Assembly: GCA_964611435.1 (NCBI GenBank)
Contig: CAZSXT010000010.1
Coordinates: 38,354-102,353 of the forward strand
Origin: JAYPHU01 sp964611435
GTDB taxonomy: Bacteria; Pseudomonadota; Alphaproteobacteria; Rhodospirillales; UBA2165
Reading direction: 5' to 3'
Length of the DNA stretch: 64,000 nt
Both the position numbers and the translations under genes were made by a program. Every line of letters begins with the position of its first letter. Within the stretch, counting starts at the first letter, position 1. Below are positions 52,919 through 60,905 of the stretch, piece after piece. Below the pieces are notes generated by a model. It made no database searches, was not told where the DNA came from, and saw nothing but the letters and a program-made list of their open reading frames with translations.

Positions 52919-54892
52919 ATGTCCGAACCTACCGAAGACTCCCCAAGTCGGCGACTCGTCACCGGGATCATCTTTCTGGTCGCCGTCTCGCTGGCGATCG
53001 GGGGCATCACCAATTCGATTCCCACATATGGCGTACTTCCGCAAATGGGTCCCTACCCGGACATTCTCTTCCGCCCGATGGTAATTGCAGCGGCGGTTCT
53101 GATTGCCGTTCTCACCAGTTCATTCAGTGATCCAATCACCAAGCGTTGGCCGCACCTGGGGGCGCTCGGTAAATTCGTCGACGCTGCGTTGATCCTCGCC
53201 GCCTGGTACGTGCTCTGGGTCTATTTTGATGTGCAGCTTGAAATTGACGAGGAAGGGTTCACCGAGCTCACCATATTTCATTTCTTTGTGTCTATCGCCG
53301 CGGCAGGCATCTTTCTCGTGATCAGCTGGCGGATTTGGGGGGCGCCGCTCTCCATCGTCGCGATTGTCGCGCTCGTATATTTTTACACCGGGGAACATTG
53401 GCCCTGGATTTTCCAGACGGCGCCCCTTGATCTGGCGGACAGTTCGGAAGACCTGTGGTTCAACTTGGGCGACGGAATCCTGGGCAGCATCATGGGAATC
53501 ATTATTTTCACAGTGTTCCCGTTTATCCTGTTGGGGACGATGCTGGAAAGAACCGGCGGCGGCCGATCCCTGATTAAAATCGCCGTGCATGTAACCCGGC
53601 GTTTTCGCGGCGGACCGGCGCATGCGGCCATCATGGCCTCCGGCCTGTTCGGCACGATGTCCGGCGGTGCGGTGACCAATGTTGTAGCGACCGGTGTGAT
53701 CACCATTCCCATGATCAAGCAGCGGGGTTTTACACCGGCCTTCGCCGGTGGTGTCGAGGCGACCGCATCCAGCGCGGGCCAGATCATGCCACCGATCATG
53801 GGCGCAGCGGCCATAGTGATGTCCGATCTGACAGGGATCTCTTTTCTACAAATTATTATCGCGGCGCTGGTGCCCGCCCTCGCCTATTACCTGAGCCTGT
53901 TCACCAGCGTTGTCTTCGAAGCGCGCCGGTTGGGTGTCGAGGTAGGCGATGAACAGCTCGACGATGAGTCCCTGAAAGTCGTCTCCCAGGATTACATCAA
54001 TATGATCATGATCCTGGTGCCCGTGGCGGTGGTTGTTGGCACGCTGATCGAAGGATTTTCCGCCGCCGGCGCCGGTATGACGGCCTTTCTGACCGTCATT
54101 CCGCTGAGTTTCCTAAATCCGGCCGTCAGAAAACGTCCGATCGTCATCATCGAGGGATTGGCCCATGCGGGGGTCACCTTCTCCCGGCTTCTGATGGCGA
54201 TCGCAGTCGTCGGCATTATCGTGGCTGTCCTGGGCGCGACCGGATTGCCGCAGGACTTTGTTATCCTGATCAACGAAGTGGCGGGCGGGCGGCTCGTGGT
54301 GACCTTGTTCGTTACGGCGATTGCCGCGCTGATGCTTGGCATGGGCATGCCCACATTACCCGCTTACTTGACGATTGTATTGATCCTGGGTCCGGCCATG
54401 CAGAACCTGGGTTTGGCGCTGCTGACCGCGCATATGTTTGTTTTCTATTACGGCGTTGCGTCTTCCATTACCCCACCGGTGGCGGTCGCAGCATATGCAG
54501 CAGCGTCCATCGCCGAGGCGCCGCCCATCAGTACCGCCATGATGGCCATGCGCATCGGTCTGGTGAAGTTCGCCGTGCCGTTCCTGTTTGCCTTTTATCC
54601 GGTCATGTTGATCGTCCCCGAAGCCCAGCCTCAAGGGTCAGCTGGATTTGTCCTGCAAGACTTCATCTGGATCATCATCCGGCTGGTGCTATTCATCTAT
54701 CTGGTCTCCAGCGCCGTCATTTCATTTGACCAGCGCCGTTTGCCGCCATGGGAGCTTGTGGTGCGGCTTGCGCTTGCCGTGGCCATCATGCTGACGATTC
54801 CGGCCATCCAATGGGCGGCTACAATCGTCGCCCTGGGGTATTTGTTCTGGCATTGGAAGACATTCTCGGCGAAGGCGGCACCCACGACGTAG
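52919..54892 (+). CDS. TRAP transporter fused permease (DctQ-DctM)
   Basis: 657-residue inner-membrane protein with about 17 membrane segments. The first four or so form the small DctQ-like part (residues 15-140) and the rest the DctM channel, with GTMSGGAVTNVVATGVITIPMIK split around residue 245, ATASSAGQIMPPIMGAAA near 280 and MLGMGMPTLPAYL near 475, all typical of TAXI-linked fused permeases. It uses a sodium or proton gradient. AGGAG lies about 12 bases before the ATG, a rather long spacing. Confidence 0.93.
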   Translation: MSEPTEDSPSRRLVTGIIFLVAVSLAIGGITNSIPTYGVLPQMGPYPDILFRPMVIAAAVLIAVLTSSFSDPITKRWPHLGALGKFVDAALILAAWYVLWVYFDVQLEIDEEGFTELTIFHFFVSIAAAGIFLVISWRIWGAPLSIVAIVALVYFYTGEHWPWIFQTAPLDLADSSEDLWFNLGDGILGSIMGIIIFTVFPFILLGTMLERTGGGRSLIKIAVHVTRRFRGGPAHAAIMASGLFGTMSGGAVTNVVATGVITIPMIKQRGFTPAFAGGVEATASSAGQIMPPIMGAAAIVMSDLTGISFLQIIIAALVPALAYYLSLFTSVVFEARRLGVEVGDEQLDDESLKVVSQDYINMIMILVPVAVVVGTLIEGFSAAGAGMTAFLTVIPLSFLNPAVRKRPIVIIEGLAHAGVTFSRLLMAIAVVGIIVAVLGATGLPQDFVILINEVAGGRLVVTLFVTAIAALMLGMGMPTLPAYLTIVLILGPAMQNLGLALLTAHMFVFYYGVASSITPPVAVAAYAAASIAEAPPISTAMMAMRIGLVKFAVPFLFAFYPVMLIVPEAQPQGSAGFVLQDFIWIIIRLVLFIYLVSSAVISFDQRRLPPWELVVRLALAVAIMLTIPAIQWAATIVALGYLFWHWKTFSAKAAPTT

Positions 54893-54926
54893 TCGCTGAA
54901 AGTGTTGCAATCGTTCGCTCAATATG

Positions 54927-54962
54927 TTCCCGGTAGGGCGTATATCTTAATACGCCTGGGAA
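54927..54962 (+). promoter_or_regulatory. Hairpin overlapping the ribosome site of the HisC-like gene
   Basis: GGCGTAT and ATACGCC (54937-54956) form perfect 7-bp arms around ATCTTA; outside them TTCCC and GGGAA pair as well. The outer right arm GGGAA is the only Shine-Dalgarno-like stretch before the ATG at 54970. The structure may be an operator in DNA or a translation-control hairpin in RNA. Confidence 0.5.
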
Positions 54963-54969
54963 AATCGCC

Positions 54970-56076
54970 ATGACCGACGAGCCGATTACATCACCCTATC
55001 TGCGGGAAAACTTCCGCCGGCAGCCATTCTGGAATCCAACCAAAATTCTGCCCCATGAAATGGGCAAGGAAATCCATCGGATGGACCTGAACGAATGCCC
55101 GTTCCCGCCCTCCGATAAAGTGATATCCGCGATCGCCGAGGCTGCATCCGGATTGAATCGTTATCCTGACGGGACCTGCCCCGAGCTAACGGCGCGGCTG
55201 TCGGAAAAGCTGGACGTGGGGGAAGACCGGATTTGCTACGGCAGCGGCAGCACACAGCTGCTGACATGCATTGCCGAAATCTCTGTCGGGCCGGGGGAAA
55301 ATCTGGTCGCGCCAGAAGTGATCTGGCGGCGGTTTTCCGGCGTGTTTCAGGCCACAGCCGCCGACGTCACCGCCGTGCCCAATCTGCCGGACGGCGCCAT
55401 TGACGTGGATGGGCTGCTGGCGGCAGTCGGCAACAACACCAAGATGCTACTGGCGCTGTCGCCCAACAACCCGACTGGGCTGATGCTGACCGAAGCGGAA
55501 ATCCGCAAACTGTCCGACAACGTGCCGGAAAACGTGCTCCTGTTCCTGGATGAGGCATACTACGAATTCGCCGTCTATGCGGGCGGGGCCGATGGGCTGC
55601 AAATTTTGAAAGACCGCAAAGGCCCATGGGTGGTCACCCGAACCTTTTCAAAAGCCTATGCGTTGGCGGGACTCAGGCTCGGCTACGCCATCTGCAGTTC
55701 AGAGGAAATCGCCAATGCGCTCCGGCTGGTCTCCAGCACGTTCAATGTAAACGGTATTGCCGAAGCGGCGGTCCTGGCGGCGCTGGATGATCCCGAATAT
55801 ACCCACATGATCCTGACGGAGAATGAGCGGGAGATGTCCCGGATCAAGGACGCCTGCCGGGAACTGGGGCTGACCTATATGGATTCGGCCACCAACTTTA
55901 TCTCCATCGATGTGGGCCGGCCCGGCAAGGAGGTTGTCGCCGAAATGCGGGAGCGCGGCATCCGCATCACCACGCCGGGCTATGACGGCGTGCCAAACCA
56001 TATCCGCGTGTCCATGGGGCAAGCAGCGGACACGGACGCTTTTCTGGCGGCGCTTCGGGAGATTTTGGCGAACTAA
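54970..56076 (+). CDS. HisC-like class I/II aminotransferase
   Basis: 368-residue PLP aminotransferase of the histidinol-phosphate/threonine-phosphate type. It shows the N-terminal DLNECPFPPSDKV, SPNNPTGLMLT near residue 165, LDEAYYEFA near 195 and the PLP lysine in RTFSKAYALAGLRLGY near 222. The C-terminal GVPNHIRVSMG is conserved. With no his genes nearby and a place after a TRAP transporter, it more likely serves the neighbouring pathway than histidine synthesis. It lies 77 bases after the permease and converges on the iclR gene. Confidence 0.87.
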   Translation: MTDEPITSPYLRENFRRQPFWNPTKILPHEMGKEIHRMDLNECPFPPSDKVISAIAEAASGLNRYPDGTCPELTARLSEKLDVGEDRICYGSGSTQLLTCIAEISVGPGENLVAPEVIWRRFSGVFQATAADVTAVPNLPDGAIDVDGLLAAVGNNTKMLLALSPNNPTGLMLTEAEIRKLSDNVPENVLLFLDEAYYEFAVYAGGADGLQILKDRKGPWVVTRTFSKAYALAGLRLGYAICSSEEIANALRLVSSTFNVNGIAEAAVLAALDDPEYTHMILTENEREMSRIKDACRELGLTYMDSATNFISIDVGRPGKEVVAEMRERGIRITTPGYDGVPNHIRVSMGQAADTDAFLAALREILAN

Positions 56077-56079
56077 GTT

Positions 56080-56931
56080 CTAGTGCGTATCCAGCTTGTG
56101 ATAGGCGTCTACAATTTCTTTCTGAGCGGCTTGGAGTTCGTCCAAGCAATCCGCCACCATGTCGGGCACGCTGGTCGCCTTGCGAAGCCATAACAGCGTG
56201 ACCGACCCCATGACATTGCCGTTGTAAGTCAGGGCGACGGCAATCGCGTCCAGCCCGTCATCCTGTTGAGAGCGGAGCGGCAGTAGACCGCCGCCGAAAT
56301 TCGGATCCCGCGTGGCGTAGCCTTGATCCCGGACTTTGTCCAAGAGCGCGTCAAACGCCGGCCGGTCATCCAGGATGCGGTTGACCGGATTGCGGGTGGC
56401 GATCAATTGTTCGATCAGGCTTTCCCGCTCCTCCTCGCCGCAATGGGCCAGATAGACCCGGCCGACGGCGGACAGCGGAATATTGATCTGATGGCCGATC
56501 TGATCCCGGTTCAACAAGAAGGGGCTGCTGGGCCGGCTGGTCTCCTTCAACACCATGCACAAATTTTCCGTATCCAGGACCGCCAGGTCCAAGGGCCATT
56601 TCAATTGGCGGCACAGCCGGTCAATCACCGGGGCGGCGATTTCCGCTATCTTGTCGCCGGCATCCAGCTTGGCGACCATCCGTTCGAGACGGAAACTGTT
56701 GCGGTAGAGTCCATCGCCGATGCCGCGCCGGACCAGGCCCGAGGCCTCAAGTGTGCGGAGAATGCGCAACAATGTCGGCCGCGGCAGGCCGGACTCCTCG
56801 TAGATTTGTTTGAGGGTGGCCGGCCCGAGTTCCTGCAGCACGGCAATCACCTGCAGCCCACGTTCGAGGGAGCGGATGGTTTTCACGTTGGCGATATTGG
56901 ATGTCGCCATTTCGGGGCCCTGTTTCGTCAT
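56080..56931 (-). CDS. IclR family transcriptional regulator
   Basis: 283-residue regulator. The winged helix-turn-helix lies at about residues 18-75 (RSLERGLQVIAVL, then LPRPTLLRILRTLEASGLVRRG). The C-terminal effector domain shows VIDRLCRQLKWPLDLAVLD, INIPLSAVGRVYLAH and QGYATRDPNFGGGLL, as usual for IclR proteins that sense small aromatic or organic acids. It is the only regulator in the 45.7-57 kb locus and probably controls it. The start could also be the ATG at 56910; neither has a strong ribosome site. An inverted repeat lies just upstream. Confidence 0.9.
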   Translation of the reverse strand: MTKQGPEMATSNIANVKTIRSLERGLQVIAVLQELGPATLKQIYEESGLPRPTLLRILRTLEASGLVRRGIGDGLYRNSFRLERMVAKLDAGDKIAEIAAPVIDRLCRQLKWPLDLAVLDTENLCMVLKETSRPSSPFLLNRDQIGHQINIPLSAVGRVYLAHCGEEERESLIEQLIATRNPVNRILDDRPAFDALLDKVRDQGYATRDPNFGGGLLPLRSQQDDGLDAIAVALTYNGNVMGSVTLLWLRKATSVPDMVADCLDELQAAQKEIVDAYHKLDTH

Positions 56932-56962
56932 TTTTTTCGCTATGTGAAAACTTTAGCGGCTG

Positions 56963-56992
56963 ATTATGGTTTGGAAAAGGCCCAAACATAAT
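56963..56992. promoter_or_regulatory. Inverted repeat upstream of iclR (candidate IclR operator)
   Basis: ATTATGGTTTGG and CCAAACATAAT form nearly perfect arms (one extra base) around seven bases. The repeat lies about 32 bases before the iclR start and just after the stop of the serine hydrolase gene. It lacks a T run, so operator is preferred over terminator. The same sequence was not found in the arylsulfotransferase/GST gap. Confidence 0.5.
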
Positions 56993-56997
56993 TCCGG

Positions 56998-57993
56998 CTA
57001 TTTGAGGCTGGAGACGATCAGTTCCGTCAGCGCCAAAAGCTTATACCGATAGCCGCCCACCCGCGTGTGGATGGCGGGGTTGGAGGTCATGACGATGGTG
57101 AGTTTAATCGCCGGCAGGATATAGATGAACTGTCCGCCGAAACCCCTCGCATAATAGGCGCGCTCTCCCCAAATCTCGGTAATAAACCAGCCGAGCCCGT
57201 AATAGTCGCCGGAGAAGCGTGACTGACCTCTGCCGGTCCAGGACTGTTTGATCCAGGCTTCGGACAAGACGCGTTCGCCCTTGTGCATGCCGCCGTTGCG
57301 GTACATCTCCCCGAAGGTCAGCATGTCCCGGGGCGAGATCAGCATGTTGTTGCCGCCGAGATAAATCCCTTCCGGGCTTTTCTGCCAGGGCGGCAATCGA
57401 ATGTCCAAAGGCTTTGCCAGCCAGTCTTGGGCTAGTTGATGGGTGTCCCGCTTGGTGACGCGGCTCAGCAGTGCGGAAACCAGATGAAAATTGCCGGTGG
57501 AATAATGCATGATCCCGCCGGGCTCATCCGCCATCGGACGGCTCAACACAAAGCGGGACCAGTTCTTGCTTTTGACCCAGCGGCCATAGTTCCGCCCGGA
57601 TGTCCGCTCCAGCCCGGACCGCATGGACAGAAGATGATCCAGGGTGATGAGGTGTTTTTTCGGTTCTGCGTCCTTGGGTAGCCAATCAGCTAACAGGGGC
57701 GCGATCTTCATGTCCGTACCCAGCAGCAGGCCCTTGTCCACGGCGACGCCGGCAATGGCCGCCAGCAGCGATTTAGAGACGGATTTGACGTTCACCGGCG
57801 TGGTCAGCTTGGGCCCGCGAAAAGCGCGTTCCGCCAAAATCTTGCCGTCTTGGGCGATGATAAGGGCGTTGAGCCGGTCGATCCCGGCGCCCGCCTTCAT
57901 TATTTCATCCAATGCCACTTGATCGTTGGCGCGCGTTTCCGGCGTCAGGAGAGGCGCTGCGGCGCATAGGAGTATGAAAAGAAGCCGTTTCAT
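56998..57993 (-). CDS. Serine hydrolase of the beta-lactamase (class C/esterase) family
   Basis: 331-residue exported enzyme with signal peptide at residues 1-22 (LLFILLCAAAPLLTPETRA). The SxxK nucleophile motif is SVSK near residue 72, and the Tyr motif is YSTGN near 165. The fold covers class C beta-lactamases, DD-peptidases and esterases such as EstB; the sequence does not single out a beta-lactamase. It is probably transcribed alone and diverges from the molybdenum-carrier-like gene. Confidence 0.85.
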   Translation of the reverse strand: MKRLLFILLCAAAPLLTPETRANDQVALDEIMKAGAGIDRLNALIIAQDGKILAERAFRGPKLTTPVNVKSVSKSLLAAIAGVAVDKGLLLGTDMKIAPLLADWLPKDAEPKKHLITLDHLLSMRSGLERTSGRNYGRWVKSKNWSRFVLSRPMADEPGGIMHYSTGNFHLVSALLSRVTKRDTHQLAQDWLAKPLDIRLPPWQKSPEGIYLGGNNMLISPRDMLTFGEMYRNGGMHKGERVLSEAWIKQSWTGRGQSRFSGDYYGLGWFITEIWGERAYYARGFGGQFIYILPAIKLTIVMTSNPAIHTRVGGYRYKLLALTELIVSSLK

Positions 57994-58097
57994 CGTCTTC
58001 GTCTAACGGGCCAGGGCGTGGTTCCCGTTGGTCATAGCTCAGCTACCAGCCGCTGTCGATCCGGCATAATCGACACAGATTCGTTATCCGTTTCTGC

Positions 58098-58103
58098 TAT
58101 ACT
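58098..58103 (+). promoter_or_regulatory. Possible -10 box giving a leaderless transcript
   Basis: TATACT ends six bases before the ATG at 58110, so transcription would begin at the start codon. No ribosome site precedes that ATG, which fits a leaderless message. A clear -35 box was not found. Confidence 0.35.
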
Positions 58104-58109
58104 GCCGCC

Positions 58110-58586
58110 ATGTCCAACGACAATATCCCGATCAAAATCATCTCCGGCGGACAGACCGGCGCGGACCGGGCGGCCCTGGATGTGGCGCTGGCGTTGAAAC
58201 TACCGTGCGGCGGCTATTGCCCGGCCGGGCGGTGGGCCGAAGATGGGGAGATCGACGAGATTTATCCCCTGGAGGAAACCGACGGCCCCCATCCGGCGGA
58301 ACGGACGGGTCTCAATGTGTCCCTGGCCGACGGAGTGCTGGTGCTGACCAATGGCCCGGCGGATACCGGCACGAAGCTGGCGTTGGAGCTCGCCAAGCGG
58401 GCAGGACAACCGTGCCTCCATCTGGATTTCGAGGACGATATCGATCCGGATCAGGTGCGGGACTGGATGGCGGAGAACAATATCCGTAACCTCAACGTGG
58501 CCGGCCCCCGCGAGAGCAATAATCCCGGCCTCTATACCCTGGCCAAGGGGTTCCTGATGATGGCATTGCGAAAGAACGCGCGCTAA
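58110..58586 (+). CDS. Molybdenum cofactor carrier-like protein (SLOG fold)
   Basis: 158-residue cytosolic protein. The N-terminal KIISGGQTGADRAALDVAL is the hallmark of the putative molybdenum-carrier family, a Rossmann-like (SLOG) fold; GGYCPAGRWAEDG and LTNGPADTGTKLAL are further conserved blocks, and GPRESNNPG lies near the end. Related proteins bind molybdenum cofactor in Chlamydomonas and cyanobacteria. No cofactor synthesis gene or molybdoenzyme is near, so the role is uncertain. Its stop overlaps that of the M48 gene by four bases. Confidence 0.83.
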   Translation: MSNDNIPIKIISGGQTGADRAALDVALALKLPCGGYCPAGRWAEDGEIDEIYPLEETDGPHPAERTGLNVSLADGVLVLTNGPADTGTKLALELAKRAGQPCLHLDFEDDIDPDQVRDWMAENNIRNLNVAGPRESNNPGLYTLAKGFLMMALRKNAR

Positions 58587-60046
58587 CCCTCGGTGACGAT
58601 TTTGACCTTTTGACCGGCGGTCAGGCCCTGACCCGGTTTCAATCCGTTCATGACCCGGAAGGTTTCTTCCGGGAATTTTTTGACGGCCATTTGACTGACA
58701 TAGGTCTGCACGGTATCGCCGGCGCGCACGGTGCGGAATTCGATCCGCTGATATTTAACGGCGGCGGCCTCTGCCCCACTAATTTGGCGCAGACTGAACG
58801 TGGTTTGCCGCAAACCCAACGAGAGCCGGCTGGTTAGGCGCGGCGGCGTCTGAAACATAAACCGGTAGATTCGGCCATTGCTGTCCCGCAACGCCACCAG
58901 ACGGATATCCATCAGACCGGCCTCCGTCCTAAGCTGCGTCACCGCGGTGGCGCCTTCCATGCCGTTGACGGTCAGGCGCTCAAACTGGCTGAGACGGATG
59001 TTCCTCGGCATGACCGACGGCAGGTAATTGTCCATCGCGCCGGAATATCTTTTGGTCTCCATATCAAACTTGATGATCGACTTGGCGGGCCCCTGAGCGA
59101 AGACGGCCTGGGGCTGATTGATCAGCGTAAAACCCTTGGGCACATCAAACCGGAACCGCAAAACCGGGTGGATGAAACTGTTCCCTTGGATTACGCCGGA
59201 CGCTGGATCGTCGCCATAGATCAGCCCGTTCATAGCGTTGATGTATTCCCTCTCGCCGATATTCGGTCCGGACCGGGCGTTGGTCGCTTCCTGCACCGCC
59301 TTCTCCACCCGTTCCACGGTGCGCGGGTGGGAGGCAAAGATGCTGTGACTGTCGACATTGTTGGCCGGCCGGCCGGCAAGCCGGTTTTCAAGCTTGGCGT
59401 GCTCCCGCATCTTGGCCAAGAAATCGGCCATGGTGCGGGTGTTGTAATTACCCCGAGACAGATATCGGACGCCTAAGGAATCCGCCTCAAACTCCTGGCC
59501 TTGAGAATAGCGCTGCACACTCGCATAGCCGACGGTGTTCGCCACTTGGGATCCTGCCTGGCCCAACAACAAGCCGGCAGCGATAGAGGTCAGTCCGGCG
59601 AGCGTGCCGCCCGCCTGCCGTCGGCTGGAATGCAACGCCGTGACATGGCCGATCTCGTGCGACAGAACGCCCGCCAGTTCCGCCTCGTTGCTGGCCAGGG
59701 ACAGTAGGCCGCGGGTCACATAGATGAACCCGCCGGGCAGCGCGAAGGCGTTCATGTCCTTGGAATTCAACACCGTGAAGGTCCAACCGATATTGGGCAG
59801 TTCCGAGACCCGCGCCAGTTTTTGGCCCAGATTGTTGACGTAATTTTGCACCTTGGCGTCGTCATAGGCGCCGTTGAACTGCCTGAGGATGTTCGGGTGC
59901 TCCCGCCGGCCGATGCGTTTTTCCTCTTCCCGGGAATTGAACGACAGCACTTTCTCGCCGGTGGCGGGCGCGGTTTGACAGGCGCTGAGGCCGAGGCTGG
60001 CCAGCAGGATAAGGGGCAGAAACTTGGCAACGGGAAGACGGATCAT
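58583..60046 (-). CDS. M48 family metalloprotease with C-terminal LysM-like domain
   Basis: 487-residue periplasmic zinc protease, probably of the BepA/YfgC quality-control type. Residues 1-23 form a lipoprotein-type signal with lipobox LSACQ. The zinc motif HEIGH lies near residue 130 and the third ligand Glu in EFEADSLG near 187. The last 50 residues (VRAGDTVQTYVS to GQKVKIV) resemble a LysM domain, suggesting peptidoglycan contact. Its start overlaps the thermonuclease stop by four bases. Confidence 0.9.
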   Translation of the reverse strand: MIRLPVAKFLPLILLASLGLSACQTAPATGEKVLSFNSREEEKRIGRREHPNILRQFNGAYDDAKVQNYVNNLGQKLARVSELPNIGWTFTVLNSKDMNAFALPGGFIYVTRGLLSLASNEAELAGVLSHEIGHVTALHSSRRQAGGTLAGLTSIAAGLLLGQAGSQVANTVGYASVQRYSQGQEFEADSLGVRYLSRGNYNTRTMADFLAKMREHAKLENRLAGRPANNVDSHSIFASHPRTVERVEKAVQEATNARSGPNIGEREYINAMNGLIYGDDPASGVIQGNSFIHPVLRFRFDVPKGFTLINQPQAVFAQGPAKSIIKFDMETKRYSGAMDNYLPSVMPRNIRLSQFERLTVNGMEGATAVTQLRTEAGLMDIRLVALRDSNGRIYRFMFQTPPRLTSRLSLGLRQTTFSLRQISGAEAAAVKYQRIEFRTVRAGDTVQTYVSQMAVKKFPEETFRVMNGLKPGQGLTAGQKVKIVTEG

Positions 60047-60894
60047 GGTTTCAGATATTCGATTTGTTCCGGATGGGTGACCTCAATCATAGGACCATTG
60101 AAGGATTTCAGCCAACCCCGAACCCGGACGGATTTGCCTTTGAGAGAGGGCAAGTCGATTCCCTCCTTCTTGAACAGCCGGGTGGTCCGAGGCGACAGGG
60201 AGACGGTGAAATCCTCCCGCCAATTTTTGTCGAAATTAAGGTAGGTCCGGCCCCGCACGGTGGCCACGTCATAGACAACGCCCTCCACCAAATGAAACCG
60301 GTTGGCCTCCATCCGCAGATTGGTCGCTTTTTCAATGGCATAATAAGGATGCGCCCAGATGCCTCTACCCTGGGTGCGCGCCGCGGTCTCCGCCGACAGC
60401 ATTTCAGCGGCCAGCGCCCGGTTATCGGGGAAGGAATAGACCCGCGCCATTCCTTGCTTCAGAATTTCCCCCTGTATCCAGAGCAAGTCATCCCGATGCA
60501 GATGGGCAAGCAAGCGTCCATAGCGGTCTTTGTGCTGCCCGCCGAAGGAGAGGCTAAGCTTCTGCCCATCCACCAGCTTCTCCAAAAGCGCCTTGGACTC
60601 GTCGGCCAAGGGCCACTTTTGGAACCCCGGCCGGCCCAGGGGCAGCTTCGGTGCCTGGATGCCCACGAGCCGGATCTGTGTCGCACCTTCCACCGGCTCT
60701 TTGAGCGTGACCGTATCCCCGTCCACCACCTCCCGGACCAAAACCTCGGGTCCTTTCGCCAGGGGTTGGGCGTAGAGCGGGTTCGGGATGGCGGCCGCCG
60801 CACCCGACATGAGGATAAGACACGCCAATACTCGCCCCGCGTCCGGGGCACGAGCTCGCCTAAAAGAGTTTTGACACGAAGATGGGGACCGCAT
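60043..60894 (-). CDS. Secreted thermonuclease-family protein
   Basis: 283-residue staphylococcal-nuclease-fold protein. A basic N-terminus and the hydrophobic VLACLILMSGAAAA (residues 22-35) form a signal peptide ending near YAQ at 43. The SNase part shows VVDGDTVTL, RLVGIQAPK and DRYGRLLA with candidate catalytic Arg and acidic residues. After about residue 190 a further beta-rich domain (VATVRGRTYLNFDKNWREDF, VRVRGWL) follows, resembling an OB fold. It overlaps the M48 gene, and its start codon is only 11 bases from the divergent pip start. Confidence 0.85.
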   Translation of the reverse strand: MRSPSSCQNSFRRARAPDAGRVLACLILMSGAAAAIPNPLYAQPLAKGPEVLVREVVDGDTVTLKEPVEGATQIRLVGIQAPKLPLGRPGFQKWPLADESKALLEKLVDGQKLSLSFGGQHKDRYGRLLAHLHRDDLLWIQGEILKQGMARVYSFPDNRALAAEMLSAETAARTQGRGIWAHPYYAIEKATNLRMEANRFHLVEGVVYDVATVRGRTYLNFDKNWREDFTVSLSPRTTRLFKKEGIDLPSLKGKSVRVRGWLKSFNGPMIEVTHPEQIEYLKP

Positions 60895-60905
60895 AGACCT
60901 AAATC

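Noticed and set aside
54970..56076. Histidinol-phosphate aminotransferase hisC of histidine synthesis
   Set aside because: No his gene is near and the gene follows a TRAP transporter; HisC-like enzymes have many substrates.
56998..57993. Beta-lactamase resistance gene
   Set aside because: SxxK and Tyr motifs are shared by esterases and DD-peptidases; nothing in the sequence or context points to antibiotic hydrolysis.
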